Assembly (NCBI GenBank): GCA_048201975.1
Contig: DBFBGQ010000059.1
Span: 1-58,352, forward strand
DNA length: 58,352 bases
Reading direction: 5' to 3'
Source: Egerieenecus sp048201975
Lineage (GTDB): Bacteria > Bacillota > Clostridia > Christensenellales > Aristaeellaceae
Shown: positions 6,954-15,480 of the stretch, piece after piece
How the letters are laid out: the number at the start of each line of letters is the position of its first letter
Numbering within the stretch: position 1 is the first letter of the stretch
Translations under genes and position numbers: made by a program
Notes under the pieces: generated by a model
Told to the model about the DNA's origin: nothing
The model's database searches: none
What the model saw: the letters and a program-made list of their open reading frames with translations, nothing else

Positions 6954-8738
6954 TTACGCCTGGGCCGGTTTCTCCTCCACCAGCGCGATATGCAGCTCAT
7001 CCAGCTGCTTCTGTTCCACCCGTCCGGGGGCGCCCATCATCAAATCCTGGGCATTTTTGTTCATGGGGAAAGGAATCACCTCGCGGATGCTCTCCTCGCT
7101 GGCCAGGAGCATAACCATGCGGTCCACGCCGGGCGCGATGCCCGCATGCGGCGGCGCGCCGTAGCAGAAGGCGTTGTACATGGCGGGGAACTTGGCCTTG
7201 ACATCCTCCTCGCCCAGCCGCACCAGCTGGAAGGCCTTGATCATGATTTCCGGGTCATGGTTGCGCACCGCGCCGGAGGAAAGCTCCACGCCGTTGCACA
7301 CCAGGTCGTACTGGTAGGCGGTAATGGTCAGCGGGTCGATCTCCCCTGCCGCGGCCTTGGTCAGCACCTCCAGCCCGCCGTTGGGCATGGAGAAGGGGTT
7401 ATGGCAAAACTCCAGTTCCCCGCTCTCCTCGCCAATTTCGTACATGGGGAAATCCACGATCCAGCAGAATTCATAGCGCTCCCTGTCCATGTGCTGGGGG
7501 CACAGTTCGCCCAGCAGGCGGCGGAGCACGCCGGCGGTCTTCTGGGCGGCCAAATTCTTGCCGCTGCTCAGGGCGACAAAGGTGTTGGGCGTTAGGCCCA
7601 GCGCGTCAATAAGCGCCTGCTTTTTCTCCTGGAGGAATTTGGCGATGCCGCCGGAAATTTCTCCCTTCTCATCCAGCTTGAACCAGTACGCCTTGTTGCC
7701 GGAAATCACCTCCGCGTCAGCGCAGAGCTTATCGATCTGCTTGCGGGTGGCGGTGAAGCCGCTCACCGGCACCGCCTTGATCCGCTGCCCGGCAAAGGGC
7801 CCGAAGCCGCAGTCCGCCAGCAGCTCCGTCACATCCTGGCAGGTCAGGTCGATGCGCAGGTCCGGTTTGTCGGAACCGTAGCGCTCCATGGCCTCCAGGT
7901 ACGGAATGCGCCGGAAGGGCGCCGTGGACGCCACGGAATAGGTGCCGTACTTGGCAAAAATGGGCGGCAGCACATCCTCCAGCACGGCGAAAACATCCTC
8001 CTGGGAGGCGAAAGCCATTTCCATATCCAGCTGATAGAACTCTCCGGGGCTGCGGTCGCCGCGGGCGTCCTCGTCCCGGAAGCAGGGCGCGATTTGGAAA
8101 TAGCGGTCAAAGCCGGAGGTCATCAGCAGCTGCTTGAACTGCTGGGGCGCCTGAGGCAAGGCGTAGAACATGCCGGGATGCTTCCGGGCGGGCACCAGAT
8201 AATCTCGCGCGCCCTCCGGGGAGGACGCCGTCAATATGGGCGTGGTGATCTCCAGAAAGTCATGGTCGGCCATGGCGCTGCGCAAGGCGGAAATCACCTT
8301 GCACCGCAGGACGATGTTCTTTTTCACCTCAGGGTTGCGCAGGTCAAGATAGCGGTGTTTCAGCCGAAGGGACTCGTCCGCCTCCCGGCTGTGGTTAATC
8401 TGAAAGGGCAGGGCGTTATAGCGGCAGCGGCCCAGCACCTCGATGGCGTCGGGCACCACTTCCACCTCGCCGGTGGGCATGTTGGGATTTTTGCTGGAGC
8501 GCTCCCGCACCGTACCGTGAACGCACAGCACGCTTTCCTTGTTCAGCCCGGCTACCTTTTGCAGCATTTCCTCGCTTTCCAGGACAATCTGCGTGGTGCC
8601 GTAAAAGTCCCGCAAAACCAGAAAGGCCAGACTACCGCTCACTTCCCGCAGGTTTTCCATCCAGCCGCAGAGTTGTACCTGCTCCCCCGCATGGCTTGCC
8701 CGCAGCTCGCCGCAGGTATGGGTCCGATTCTGTATCAT
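6954..8738 (-). CDS. aspS: Aspartyl-tRNA synthetase
   Basis: Charges tRNA-Asp in the cytosol. The 594-residue length is that of bacterial-type AspRS with the inserted GAD domain. The N-terminal anticodon-binding OB-fold includes VQLCGWMENLREVSG. Class II motifs are visible: LRLKHRYLDLRN near 120, FQIAPCFRDEDARGDR near 215, FCHNPFSMPNGG near 445 and the motif 3 GAPPHAGIAPGVDRMVMLL near 535. SD-like GAGGAGCGAGGAA precedes the ATG. Third gene of the T-box-controlled hisS-GNAT-aspS unit. Whether it charges Asn tRNA too (non-discriminating) cannot be read here. Confidence 0.97.
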   Translation of the reverse strand: MIQNRTHTCGELRASHAGEQVQLCGWMENLREVSGSLAFLVLRDFYGTTQIVLESEEMLQKVAGLNKESVLCVHGTVRERSSKNPNMPTGEVEVVPDAIEVLGRCRYNALPFQINHSREADESLRLKHRYLDLRNPEVKKNIVLRCKVISALRSAMADHDFLEITTPILTASSPEGARDYLVPARKHPGMFYALPQAPQQFKQLLMTSGFDRYFQIAPCFRDEDARGDRSPGEFYQLDMEMAFASQEDVFAVLEDVLPPIFAKYGTYSVASTAPFRRIPYLEAMERYGSDKPDLRIDLTCQDVTELLADCGFGPFAGQRIKAVPVSGFTATRKQIDKLCADAEVISGNKAYWFKLDEKGEISGGIAKFLQEKKQALIDALGLTPNTFVALSSGKNLAAQKTAGVLRRLLGELCPQHMDRERYEFCWIVDFPMYEIGEESGELEFCHNPFSMPNGGLEVLTKAAAGEIDPLTITAYQYDLVCNGVELSSGAVRNHDPEIMIKAFQLVRLGEEDVKAKFPAMYNAFCYGAPPHAGIAPGVDRMVMLLASEESIREVIPFPMNKNAQDLMMGAPGRVEQKQLDELHIALVEEKPAQA

Positions 8739-8757
8739 GTTCCTCGCTCCTCACGCA

Positions 8758-9258
8758 TCAAAGCTTGATTCTGGTATAGTATTCCTGCTCGTCCTCATGG
8801 TGGATGCGCGCGCCGTTTTTCAACTGCACCCGCAGGGACGCAGGGTTATTCTTGCTTACGGAAAAGTAAATCTCGTCTTCGGGAACGATTTCCCGGGCCT
8901 TCTCGATGGCCAGCGCCAGCCCGCGGGTGGCGTAGCCCCGTCCCCGACAGGCGCGCCGCACGCCATAGCCGATATGTCCAGCGCCCTCCCGCAGGGCGTC
9001 GTTCAGGTAATGCCGCAGCTTGAATATCGCCACAGGCCGGTCGCCGTCCCACAGGAAATAATACGTATCCGGCACGCGGCCCTGGGGAACGTCCAACCCC
9101 TGGGCAATGCGCAGCCGCCGGGGAATCTCCTCCTTCACGAAGGCCTCGTAGGAAATGCCGTAGCATTCGTTGCCGAACCCGCATTCACTGGGCAGATCCT
9201 GCAGGCAGGCATACTCCGCCGCCGCGTCCTCGAGATTCAGCGCCTTCAAATACAGCAT
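8758..9258 (-). CDS. GNAT family N-acetyltransferase
   Basis: A 166-residue acetyltransferase encoded between hisS and aspS. The acetyl-CoA-binding motif GYGVRRACRGRGYATRGLAL lies near residues 98-117, preceded by the family-like FKLRHYLND and GHIGYGV, which match a predicted acetyltransferase group (COG3981-like). The ATG at 9258 is chosen because AAAGGAG lies six bases upstream and because a longer upstream reading would run across the hisS coding region. The substrate is unknown. Its place between two aminoacyl-tRNA synthetase genes under one T-box is unusual and may hint at an aminoacyl- or amino-acid-linked substrate, but this is only an inference. Confidence 0.85.
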   Translation of the reverse strand: MLYLKALNLEDAAAEYACLQDLPSECGFGNECYGISYEAFVKEEIPRRLRIAQGLDVPQGRVPDTYYFLWDGDRPVAIFKLRHYLNDALREGAGHIGYGVRRACRGRGYATRGLALAIEKAREIVPEDEIYFSVSKNNPASLRVQLKNGARIHHEDEQEYYTRIKL

Positions 9259-9275
9259 ACCGACTCCTTTCCCGG

Positions 9276-10541
9276 TTACCGCGCCAGCATTTCCCGCACA
9301 GCCTGGGCGGCCTGCGCCAGGGGCGCAACCTGCTCTTGGCGGGTATTCATGTCCCGCAGTTTCACCACGCCCTGGGCCAGCTCCTCCTCCCCCAGGGTAG
9401 CGGTCAGGGGCGCGCCGGTCTTGTTGGCAAACTTGAACTGCGCCTTCAGGCTCCGGCCGCAGTGATCCATATCCGCCTTGAGCCCCGCGGCCCGCAGCGC
9501 CTCCACCAGCTGGAAGGCGGCCAGCTTGGCAGACCCCATATAGGTGACGAACACATCCAGCGTACGCGGGCAAGGCAGCTCCACGCCATCGCTGTCCAGC
9601 AGCATCAAAAGGCGCTCAATGCCCATGCCGAAGCCCGCTGCAGGGACGGACGGCCCGCCCAGCTCTTCCACCAGGTTGTCGTAACGTCCGCCGCCGCACA
9701 CGGTCAGGTTTCCCTCGGGGGTCTGTGTAATCAGCTCGAACACGGTCTTGGTGTAGTAATCCAGCCCGCGAACGATGCGGCTGTCCACCACGTAGGGGAT
9801 GCCGGCGGCCTGCAGGCACGCCTGCAGCTGCGCAAAGTGCGCCGCACAGTCCTCGCAGAGCAGATCCAGCACGGAGGGCGCATCCTGGACCAGCTCCTGG
9901 CAGTGCTTTTCCTTGCAATCCAATACCCGCAAGGGGTTGCGCTCAAAACGGGTGCGGCAGGTGGGGCACATCTCGCCGATCCGGTCCGCCAGATACTCCT
10001 TGAGCCGGGCGTGATACTTGGGCCGGCAGGTGGGGCAGCCGATGGAATTGATCTTCACCGTCAGGTTTTTTACCCCCAGCTCGCTGACCAGGCGGTACGC
10101 CAGCAGGATCAGCTCCGCATCGGTGGTGGCGTCCTGCGCGCCGAAGCACTCCAGGCCAAACTGGTGGTGCTCCCGCAGCCGGCCGCTCTGGGGCGCCTCA
10201 TAGCGGAAAATAGGCGCATCCAAATAATACATTTTGCACGGAAGGGCGTCGGCGTAGAGGTTGCTTTCCAGGAACGCGCGGACAGCCCCGGCGGTGCCCT
10301 CAGGTTTGAGGGTTAGGGAACGGTCGCCCTTGTCCTTGAAGGTATACATTTCTTTTTGCACAATATCGGTGGTATCGCCCACGCCCCGGGCAAACAGCTC
10401 CGTATGCTCGAACACGGGGGTGCGCACCTCCCGGTAACCGGCCATGGCCGCCGCCTGGCGCATCTTCGCCTCCACCGCCTGCCAGCGGTAGCTATCCTGT
10501 GGAAGCACATCCTTGGTACCCCGTGGCGCCTGAATCAACAT
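9276..10541 (-). CDS. hisS: Histidyl-tRNA synthetase
   Basis: Charges tRNA-His. The product is 421 residues, the normal length. Family features are IQAPRGTKDVLP at the start, RYEAPQSGRLREHHQFGLECFG (motif 2) around residue 112, RGLDYYTKTVFELIT (HisA motif) near residue 258 and the glycine-rich CGGGRYDNLVEELGG, then a C-terminal anticodon-binding domain. The frame continues upstream into the leader RNA, but AAAGGAGG nine bases before the ATG at 10541 and the T-box terminator just upstream fix this start. First gene of the hisS-GNAT-aspS operon. Confidence 0.97.
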   Translation of the reverse strand: MLIQAPRGTKDVLPQDSYRWQAVEAKMRQAAAMAGYREVRTPVFEHTELFARGVGDTTDIVQKEMYTFKDKGDRSLTLKPEGTAGAVRAFLESNLYADALPCKMYYLDAPIFRYEAPQSGRLREHHQFGLECFGAQDATTDAELILLAYRLVSELGVKNLTVKINSIGCPTCRPKYHARLKEYLADRIGEMCPTCRTRFERNPLRVLDCKEKHCQELVQDAPSVLDLLCEDCAAHFAQLQACLQAAGIPYVVDSRIVRGLDYYTKTVFELITQTPEGNLTVCGGGRYDNLVEELGGPSVPAAGFGMGIERLLMLLDSDGVELPCPRTLDVFVTYMGSAKLAAFQLVEALRAAGLKADMDHCGRSLKAQFKFANKTGAPLTATLGEEELAQGVVKLRDMNTRQEQVAPLAQAAQAVREMLAR

Positions 10542-10580
10542 ATTCCGCTTCCTCCTTTGCCGCCGCACCGCCCCGGTATG

Positions 10581-10611
10581 AGAAAAGCCCCACGCAGCGC
10601 TTGCATGGGGC
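10581..10611 (-). terminator. T-box-controlled attenuator terminator before hisS
   Basis: Minus-strand 9-bp stem GCCCCATGC/GCGTGGGGC followed by TTTT, located 40 bp before the hisS ribosome site and directly after the T-box sequence. It would form when uncharged tRNA is scarce. Confidence 0.88.
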
Positions 10612-10805
10612 GAATCAACATCGCGGTGCCACCCATCTTCATGTCCCAATCGACATCTTTGTTTCCCCCATGATAACGCGAGGGCATGCGTCCCGCTTTC
10701 ACGGGAAGGCTCCGAGGCGTCTCCGGGCGCTGCCGTCAGGGGATTTTCAGCCAAGCTCCCCTTCTCTTTGGGCCGGCGCGCGTCCGCTCTTCTCTTCACA
10801 GCCAT
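10581..10805 (-). promoter_or_regulatory. T-box leader (tRNA-sensing riboswitch) of hisS-GNAT-aspS
   Basis: The minus strand carries GGGTGGCACCGCGA (10621-10634), the canonical T-box that pairs with the tRNA acceptor end. Upstream is a stem I-like region with AAAGAGAA, a GGGGA/TCCCC hairpin and a GGCTGAAAA loop, which match the AG-bulge and distal-loop elements of T-boxes. By hand pairing, GCGC-GCCG pairs with CGGC-A-GCGC. This leaves a likely specifier loop containing GGAGACGC, with GAC (10719-10721), an Asp codon, as the best specifier candidate. The specifier assignment is an inference; a CAC or CAT triplet was not found at the expected place. Confidence 0.9.
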
Positions 10806-10810
10806 GCTTC

Positions 10811-10839
10811 ATTATAAAGTCCATACTGCGGATTGTCAA
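10811..10839 (-). promoter_or_regulatory. Consensus promoter of the hisS T-box operon
   Basis: Minus strand TTGACA (10834-10839), 17-base spacer, TATAAT (10811-10816): a perfect housekeeping sigma promoter, giving a leader of roughly 260 bases before hisS. Confidence 0.92.
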
Positions 10840-10899
10840 TCCATAAAATTCCCCTGACGGACGCCTTGAGGAACCTGTGCAAAAAATCCATCACAGTTC

Positions 10900-10929
10900 T
10901 TTACAAATGGTGCGGCGCTGTGCTATACT
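10900..10929 (+). promoter_or_regulatory. Promoter of the pyrR-uraA operon
   Basis: TTTACA (10900-10905), 18-base spacer, TATACT (10924-10929). It is followed by the PyrR-binding leader and an intrinsic terminator before pyrR. Confidence 0.75.
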
Positions 10930-10945
10930 ATGCGCCGGAAATGAA

Positions 10946-11054
10946 AGCAACCCTTTAAGGTCAGTCCTGCGAGGCTGGGAAGGTGTAAGCGCTGTTCCGT
11001 TGATCCGCATGCGTCATGCTGCCTCTTCCCGCCCCGGGGAAGAGGCTTTTGTTT
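10946..11054 (+). promoter_or_regulatory. PyrR-responsive transcription attenuator
   Basis: The leader contains TTTAAGGTCAGTCCTGCGAG followed by GCTGGGAAGG (10954-10984). This matches the PyrR-binding anti-antiterminator loop, in which CAGTCC-x-GAGGCTG is the conserved core. A terminator hairpin with stem GCCTCTTCCC/GGGGAAGAGGC plus TTTTGTTTT follows at 11021-11054. In the known system, PyrR with UMP binds the loop and favours termination. The regulator is encoded directly downstream, so the circuit is autoregulatory. Confidence 0.9.
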
Positions 11055-11089
11055 TGGCCGTGCAGGGGCACGGGAAAGGAGCGGTAGCA

Positions 11090-11644
11090 ATGATCGGCGC
11101 AGGAATTCCCAAGGCGCAACTGATGGACAGCGACACCATGGCCCGGGTGCTGACCCGAATGGCCCATGAAATCATGGAGCGGGCCGGCGATTTGCAGGAC
11201 GTGATTCTGGTGGGCATACGCCGTCGAGGCGTTCCTCTGGCCCAGCGGCTGGCCGACGTGATCCAGCGGGTGGAGGGCGTGCAGGTGCCTGTGTGCGAGC
11301 TGGACATTACCCTGTACCGGGACGACCTGTCCAGGCTCTATGATCAGCCGCAGGTGGATGCCACCCGCCTGGACCTGCCTGTAACGGGAAAGACCATTAT
11401 TCTGGTGGACGACGTACTCTATACCGGCCGAACCGCCCGAGCCGCCATGGACGCGGTGATGGATCGCGGCCGTCCCGCTAAGATCCGTCTGGCGGTGCTC
11501 ATCGACCGTGGTCACCGGGAGCTGCCCATCCGGGCGGACTATGTGGGCAAAAACGTGCCCACCGCCCAGAGCGAAAGAATCGGTGTGCAGATGATGGAGA
11601 TCGACGGCGGGGACGGCGTAGCCCTCTACGACGCGGGCCGGTAA
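11090..11644 (+). CDS. pyrR: Bifunctional pyr operon attenuator/uracil phosphoribosyltransferase PyrR
   Basis: PyrR binds pyr mRNA in response to UMP/PRPP and has uracil phosphoribosyltransferase activity. The 184-residue product shows LVGIRRRGVPLAQRLAD near 45-61, CELDITLYRDDLS near 77-89 and the PRPP-binding loop IILVDDVLYTGRTARAAMDA near 103-122. The open frame extends upstream through the attenuator, but GAAAGGAG eight bases before the ATG at 11090 identifies the start. The leader contains its own RNA target, and uraA follows. Confidence 0.96.
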   Translation: MIGAGIPKAQLMDSDTMARVLTRMAHEIMERAGDLQDVILVGIRRRGVPLAQRLADVIQRVEGVQVPVCELDITLYRDDLSRLYDQPQVDATRLDLPVTGKTIILVDDVLYTGRTARAAMDAVMDRGRPAKIRLAVLIDRGHRELPIRADYVGKNVPTAQSERIGVQMMEIDGGDGVALYDAGR

Positions 11645-11721
11645 CGGATGACCACCGGGGCGCGCCCCCGATTCTCATACAGGCATGGCTAACTTAAGCA
11701 AGGGAAGGGAGATTACTACCT

Positions 11722-13041
11722 ATGACAAAGTCTCAGTTGGCTCCCGGTAAAATGTTGTTGCTGGGCTTCCAGCACGTTTTCGCCATGTTCGGCGCGACGG
11801 TGCTGGTGCCCACGCTCACCGGCCTGAGCGTAAGCTCCACGCTGCTCTTCGCCGGTCTGGGCACGTTGCTGTTCCACCTGCTGACCAAGAGAAAAGTCCC
11901 GGCGTTCCTGGGTTCCTCCTTCGCTTTCCTGACCGGTTACGCCACGGTCAAGAGCCTGGTGGTGGACAGCGGCACCGGCGCAAACTGGATCCCCTATGCG
12001 GGCGTGGGCGTGGCCTGCGCCGGACTGCTGTATCTGATCGTCTCCCAGCTGTTCCGCCTCTTTGGCGCGGGGAAGGTCATGCGCTATTTCCCGCCGGTGG
12101 TGACCGGCCCCATCATCATCTGCATAGGCATCAACCTGGCCAACAGCGCGGTAAACAACTGTGCCAACAACTGGTGGATCGCCATTCTGGCGGTGTTGAT
12201 CGTGGTGGTGTTCAACATCTGGGGCAAGGGCATGCTGAAGATCATCCCCATCCTGCTGGGCGTGGTGGGTTCCTATCTGGTGGCGGCGCTGTGCGGCCAG
12301 GTGGACTTCACCCCCGTGGCGGAAGCCGCCTGGATCGGCCTGCCCTTCGCCTGGTCGGACACGGTGTTCAGCCTGGCGGGCAACGTTGACACGTCCCTGC
12401 TTGCTTCCGCCATCGCCATGATGATGCCCATCGCTCTGGCCACCATGATGGAGCACATCGGCGACATGTGCGCCATTTCTTCCACGGTGGAAAAGAACTT
12501 CATCCAGGATCCCGGCCTGCACCGCTCCCTGCTGGGCGACGGACTGGCCACCTCCATGGCGGCCGTCTTTGGCGCGCCGGCCAACACCACCTACGGCGAA
12601 AACACCGGCGTGCTGGCCCTGACGAAGGTCTATGATCCCCGGGTGGTCCGTCTCGCGGCGGTGATCGCGGTGCTGTTCTCCTTCTCCCCCAAGTTTGCGG
12701 CGCTGGTTTCCTGCATGCCCACGGCGACCATCGGCGGCGTGAGCCTGATCCTCTACGGCATGATCTCCGCGGTGGGCGTACGCAACATCGTGGAAAATCA
12801 GGTGGACTTCACCAAGAGCCGCAACGTGATCATTTCCGCGCTGATCATGTCCCTGGCCCTGGGCATCAACTTCTCCACTGCGGGCGCCATCGCCTTCCAG
12901 GTGGACGGCATCCATATCAGCCTCTCCGGCCTGGCCGTGGCGTCCCTGGTGGGCGTGCTGCTCAACGCCATCCTGCCCGGCAACGACTATGTTTTCGGCA
13001 AGAACAGCCAGGGCGACACCTCGGTGAACTTCAAGGTGTAA
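11722..13041 (+). CDS. uraA: Uracil:H+ symporter (NCS2 family)
   Basis: A 439-residue NCS2 nucleobase transporter with about 14 hydrophobic segments. Family motifs include LLGFQHVFAMFGATVLVPTL at the start, FLGSSFAFLTGY near 70-81, GPIIICIGINLA near 133, the conserved EHIGDMCAISS near 247-257 and NTTYGENTGVLALT near 288-301. It takes up uracil for salvage by PyrR/Upp activity. It follows pyrR by 77 bp with no additional terminator seen, so it is under the same pyrimidine attenuation. Confidence 0.94.
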   Translation: MTKSQLAPGKMLLLGFQHVFAMFGATVLVPTLTGLSVSSTLLFAGLGTLLFHLLTKRKVPAFLGSSFAFLTGYATVKSLVVDSGTGANWIPYAGVGVACAGLLYLIVSQLFRLFGAGKVMRYFPPVVTGPIIICIGINLANSAVNNCANNWWIAILAVLIVVVFNIWGKGMLKIIPILLGVVGSYLVAALCGQVDFTPVAEAAWIGLPFAWSDTVFSLAGNVDTSLLASAIAMMMPIALATMMEHIGDMCAISSTVEKNFIQDPGLHRSLLGDGLATSMAAVFGAPANTTYGENTGVLALTKVYDPRVVRLAAVIAVLFSFSPKFAALVSCMPTATIGGVSLILYGMISAVGVRNIVENQVDFTKSRNVIISALIMSLALGINFSTAGAIAFQVDGIHISLSGLAVASLVGVLLNAILPGNDYVFGKNSQGDTSVNFKV

Positions 13042-13063
13042 CGCCACATAACCCCTACTCAAA

Positions 13064-13103
13064 ACGGCTCCCCTGGTTCCAGAAACCGGGGGAGCCGCTT
13101 TTG
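13064..13103. terminator. Bidirectional terminator between uraA and the metal ATPase gene
   Basis: Hairpin with arms CGGCTCCCC and GGGGAGCCG, plus inner pairing TGGTT/AACCG-like. It ends in CTTTTG on the plus strand and GTTTTGAG on the minus strand, between two convergent genes. Confidence 0.85.
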
Positions 13104-13123
13104 CTGTTTGCAGAAAACGAGCT

Positions 13124-15250
13124 TTACTTCACCCGCATGGCGCGCATGGCGTTGAGAATCGCAAGGAAGGAAACGCCCACATCCGCGAACACCGCCAGCC
13201 ACATGTTCGCCAGGCCGAAGGCGCCCATAACCAGGATGATCCCTTTCACGCCCAGGGCAAACACAATATTCTGCCGGGCGATGCGCATGGTTCGCCGGGC
13301 GATGCGAATGGCGCAAGGCAGCTTGCGGGGATCGTCATCCATGAGCACAATATCCGCCGCCTCGATGGCCGCATCGGAACCAACGCCGCCCATGGCGATG
13401 CCCAGGTCCGCCCGGCGCAGCACCGGCGCATCGTTGATGCCGTCCCCCACAAAGGCTAGCGTGGTCTCCGCCGGCTTTCCCTGCATCAGCCGTTCCACCT
13501 GCTCCACCTTGTCTCCAGGGAGCAGCTCGGCATGCACCTCATCCACCTGCAACTCCTTGGCCACGCACTCCGCCACCGTCCGCCGGTCCCCCGTGAGCAT
13601 CACCGTTCGCGCCACGCCCAGGGCTTTCAGCTCTGCCACCGCCTGTGCCGAACCCTCCTTGACCCGGTCGGCGATGACGATGTGACCCATATATGCCCCG
13701 TCCGCAGCCACGTGCACGATGGTCCCCTGCCGGTGGCAGGGCCTGCAGCTCACCCCCACATCCGCCATAAGACGTTCGTTGCCCGCGTAGACGGGCTTGC
13801 CGTCCACCTGGGCCTGGATCCCGCGCCCGGCAATCTCCTGAACGCCGGTGACGCGGTTGCGGTCCAGGGCGCGGTTCCAGGCCGCGCGCAGGGATGCGGA
13901 AATGGGGTGATCCGAGTAGCTCTCCGCCAACGCGGCCAGCTCCAGCAATTCCTCTTCGGTGGTCTGGTTGGGATGGATGGCCGTTACCTCAAAGGTGCCC
14001 CGGGTCAGCGTCCCCGTCTTGTCAAAAACGGCGATGTCCGTACGTGCCAACAGCTCCAGGTAGTTGGCGCCCTTGATCAGCACACCGCGGCGGGACGCGC
14101 AGCCCACGCCGCCAAAAAACGTCAGCGGCACGGAGATCACCAGCGCGCAGGGGCAGGAAATCACCAGGAAGGTCAGCGCCCGGCGGATCCATTCCATCCA
14201 GTTCCCCACAAAAAGCGGCGGCACCAGAGCCAACAGCGCGGCGGCAATGCATACCGCCGGGGTGTACCACCGGGCAAAGCGGGTAATAAACCGCTCGGTC
14301 TTGGCCTTGCGCTCGCCAGAATCCTCCACCAGGCGCAGGATGCGCGCCACGGTGGAATCCTCGTAAGCGCCAGTGGCACGCAGACGCAGCACGCCAGTCT
14401 GGTTCACGCAGCCGCTGAGCACCGTATCACCCTCGCCCACGTCCCGGGGCAGGGATTCCCCCGTAAGGGCGGAGGTATTCAATGTGGATGCGCCCTCCAC
14501 CACCACCCCATCCAGAGGCACCCGCTCCCCTGGCTTCACCAGGAGCAGATCCCCGGCGTGCAGCGACTGGGGCGAAACCACTTCCACCCTGCCGTCCGCC
14601 AACACATGGTTCGCGTGGTCCGGACGAATATCCAGCAGGTGCGCGATGGACGCCCGGCTCTTATCCACTGCCCTGTCCTGGAACCATTCCCCAATCTGGT
14701 AAAAGAGCATCACGGCCACGCCCTCGGTGGTTTCGCCCATGAGCATCGCACCCAGGGAAGCCACCGCCATGAGGAAGTTCTCGTCAAACACCTGTCCGCG
14801 CAGAATGTTTTTCACCGCCCGCAGCAGCACCTGCCAGCCGGACACAGCATAGGCCGCAAGCAGCGCCGCCCATCGCCCTGTGCCCGCTGGGAGCAGAAGG
14901 CCTGCCGCAAACAGCGCCGCGCCCACGCCGATGACCGCCAGGGAATGTTTCTCCTGTGAGTCTCCCCCATCATGGACGTGCTCGCCGGCATGCGCATGGC
15001 CGTGCGACTGATGCTCCCGCTTGGAGGCGTCCGTTTCCCGGATGCGGCACTCCGGCTCCACGCGGCGGCATACCTGGACCACCTCCCGCGCCACCCGGTC
15101 GAAGCTCTCCTCGGGCGCGGCAAGCGTCATTGTGCGGGCCATAAAATTGACGCGCAGCTCCTCCACCCCCGTCACATGGGCGGCAGCTTCCTCCATTTTG
15201 GCCGCGCAGGCCGCGCAATCCAGATGCTCCAGGGAATAGGTCTTTTTCAT
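13124..15250 (-). CDS. cadA: Heavy-metal translocating P1B-type ATPase (Cd/Zn/Pb exporter type)
   Basis: A 708-residue P1B ATPase. It has an N-terminal HMA domain with LDCAACAAKME (Cys12, Cys15), a His/Asp-rich linker with HQSHGHAHAGEHVHDGG (about 80-96), TGES near 263, the membrane CPC motif at 366-368 (ISCPCALVIS), the phosphorylation site DKTGT at 410-414 and GDGINDAPVLRRADLG near 607. CPC with an HMA domain of this kind fits Zn2+/Cd2+/Pb2+ export (CadA/ZntA); copper export cannot be excluded. The ATG at 15250 has GGAGGG upstream; the ATG at 15265 has none. A promoter with an ArsR/SmtB-like operator lies immediately upstream. Confidence 0.93.
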   Translation of the reverse strand: MKKTYSLEHLDCAACAAKMEEAAAHVTGVEELRVNFMARTMTLAAPEESFDRVAREVVQVCRRVEPECRIRETDASKREHQSHGHAHAGEHVHDGGDSQEKHSLAVIGVGAALFAAGLLLPAGTGRWAALLAAYAVSGWQVLLRAVKNILRGQVFDENFLMAVASLGAMLMGETTEGVAVMLFYQIGEWFQDRAVDKSRASIAHLLDIRPDHANHVLADGRVEVVSPQSLHAGDLLLVKPGERVPLDGVVVEGASTLNTSALTGESLPRDVGEGDTVLSGCVNQTGVLRLRATGAYEDSTVARILRLVEDSGERKAKTERFITRFARWYTPAVCIAAALLALVPPLFVGNWMEWIRRALTFLVISCPCALVISVPLTFFGGVGCASRRGVLIKGANYLELLARTDIAVFDKTGTLTRGTFEVTAIHPNQTTEEELLELAALAESYSDHPISASLRAAWNRALDRNRVTGVQEIAGRGIQAQVDGKPVYAGNERLMADVGVSCRPCHRQGTIVHVAADGAYMGHIVIADRVKEGSAQAVAELKALGVARTVMLTGDRRTVAECVAKELQVDEVHAELLPGDKVEQVERLMQGKPAETTLAFVGDGINDAPVLRRADLGIAMGGVGSDAAIEAADIVLMDDDPRKLPCAIRIARRTMRIARQNIVFALGVKGIILVMGAFGLANMWLAVFADVGVSFLAILNAMRAMRVK

Positions 15251-15287
15251 AGCGCTTCCCTCCATATGCGATGCACTGAATTACAAT

Positions 15288-15301
15288 TGAACAAGTGCTC
15301 A
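15288..15301. promoter_or_regulatory. ArsR/SmtB-type operator candidate
   Basis: Imperfect inverted repeat TGAACA-AG-TGCTCA just downstream of the -10 box of the metal ATPase promoter. It resembles the TGAACA/TGTTCA half-sites bound by CadC/CzrA/SmtB repressors. No such regulator gene is in the window. Confidence 0.55.
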
Positions 15302-15307
15302 TTCGTT

Positions 15308-15335
15308 ATTATATATGATGCAGCAGAAATGTCAA
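15308..15335 (-). promoter_or_regulatory. Promoter of the metal ATPase gene
   Basis: Minus strand TTGACA (15330-15335), 16-base spacer, TATAAT (15308-15313). The operator-like repeat at 15288-15301 covers the expected start of transcription. Confidence 0.85.
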
Positions 15336-15419
15336 GTAGGAAAAACGATCTTCCCGCGATTTTTCTTTCCCCCCGGCGTATCCTAAGGGCGGAAAGCTGA
15401 CCAGCGCGGGGAAGGGCGC

Positions 15420-15448
15420 TTGTTTTCCTCAGCGATCGGGCGTATAAT
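15420..15448 (+). promoter_or_regulatory. Promoter of the yabM-like operon
   Basis: TTGTTT (15420-15425), 17-base spacer, TATAAT (15443-15448), 32 bp before the flippase ATG. The -35 box is weak. Confidence 0.6.
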
Positions 15449-15480
15449 AAAGCGAATAGCATCATATTGTAAAGGAAGTT

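Noticed and set aside
10542..10805. N-terminal extension of hisS through the leader
   Set aside because: The frame is open but contains the T-box and terminator and lacks similarity to HisRS; AAAGGAGG fixes the start at 10541.
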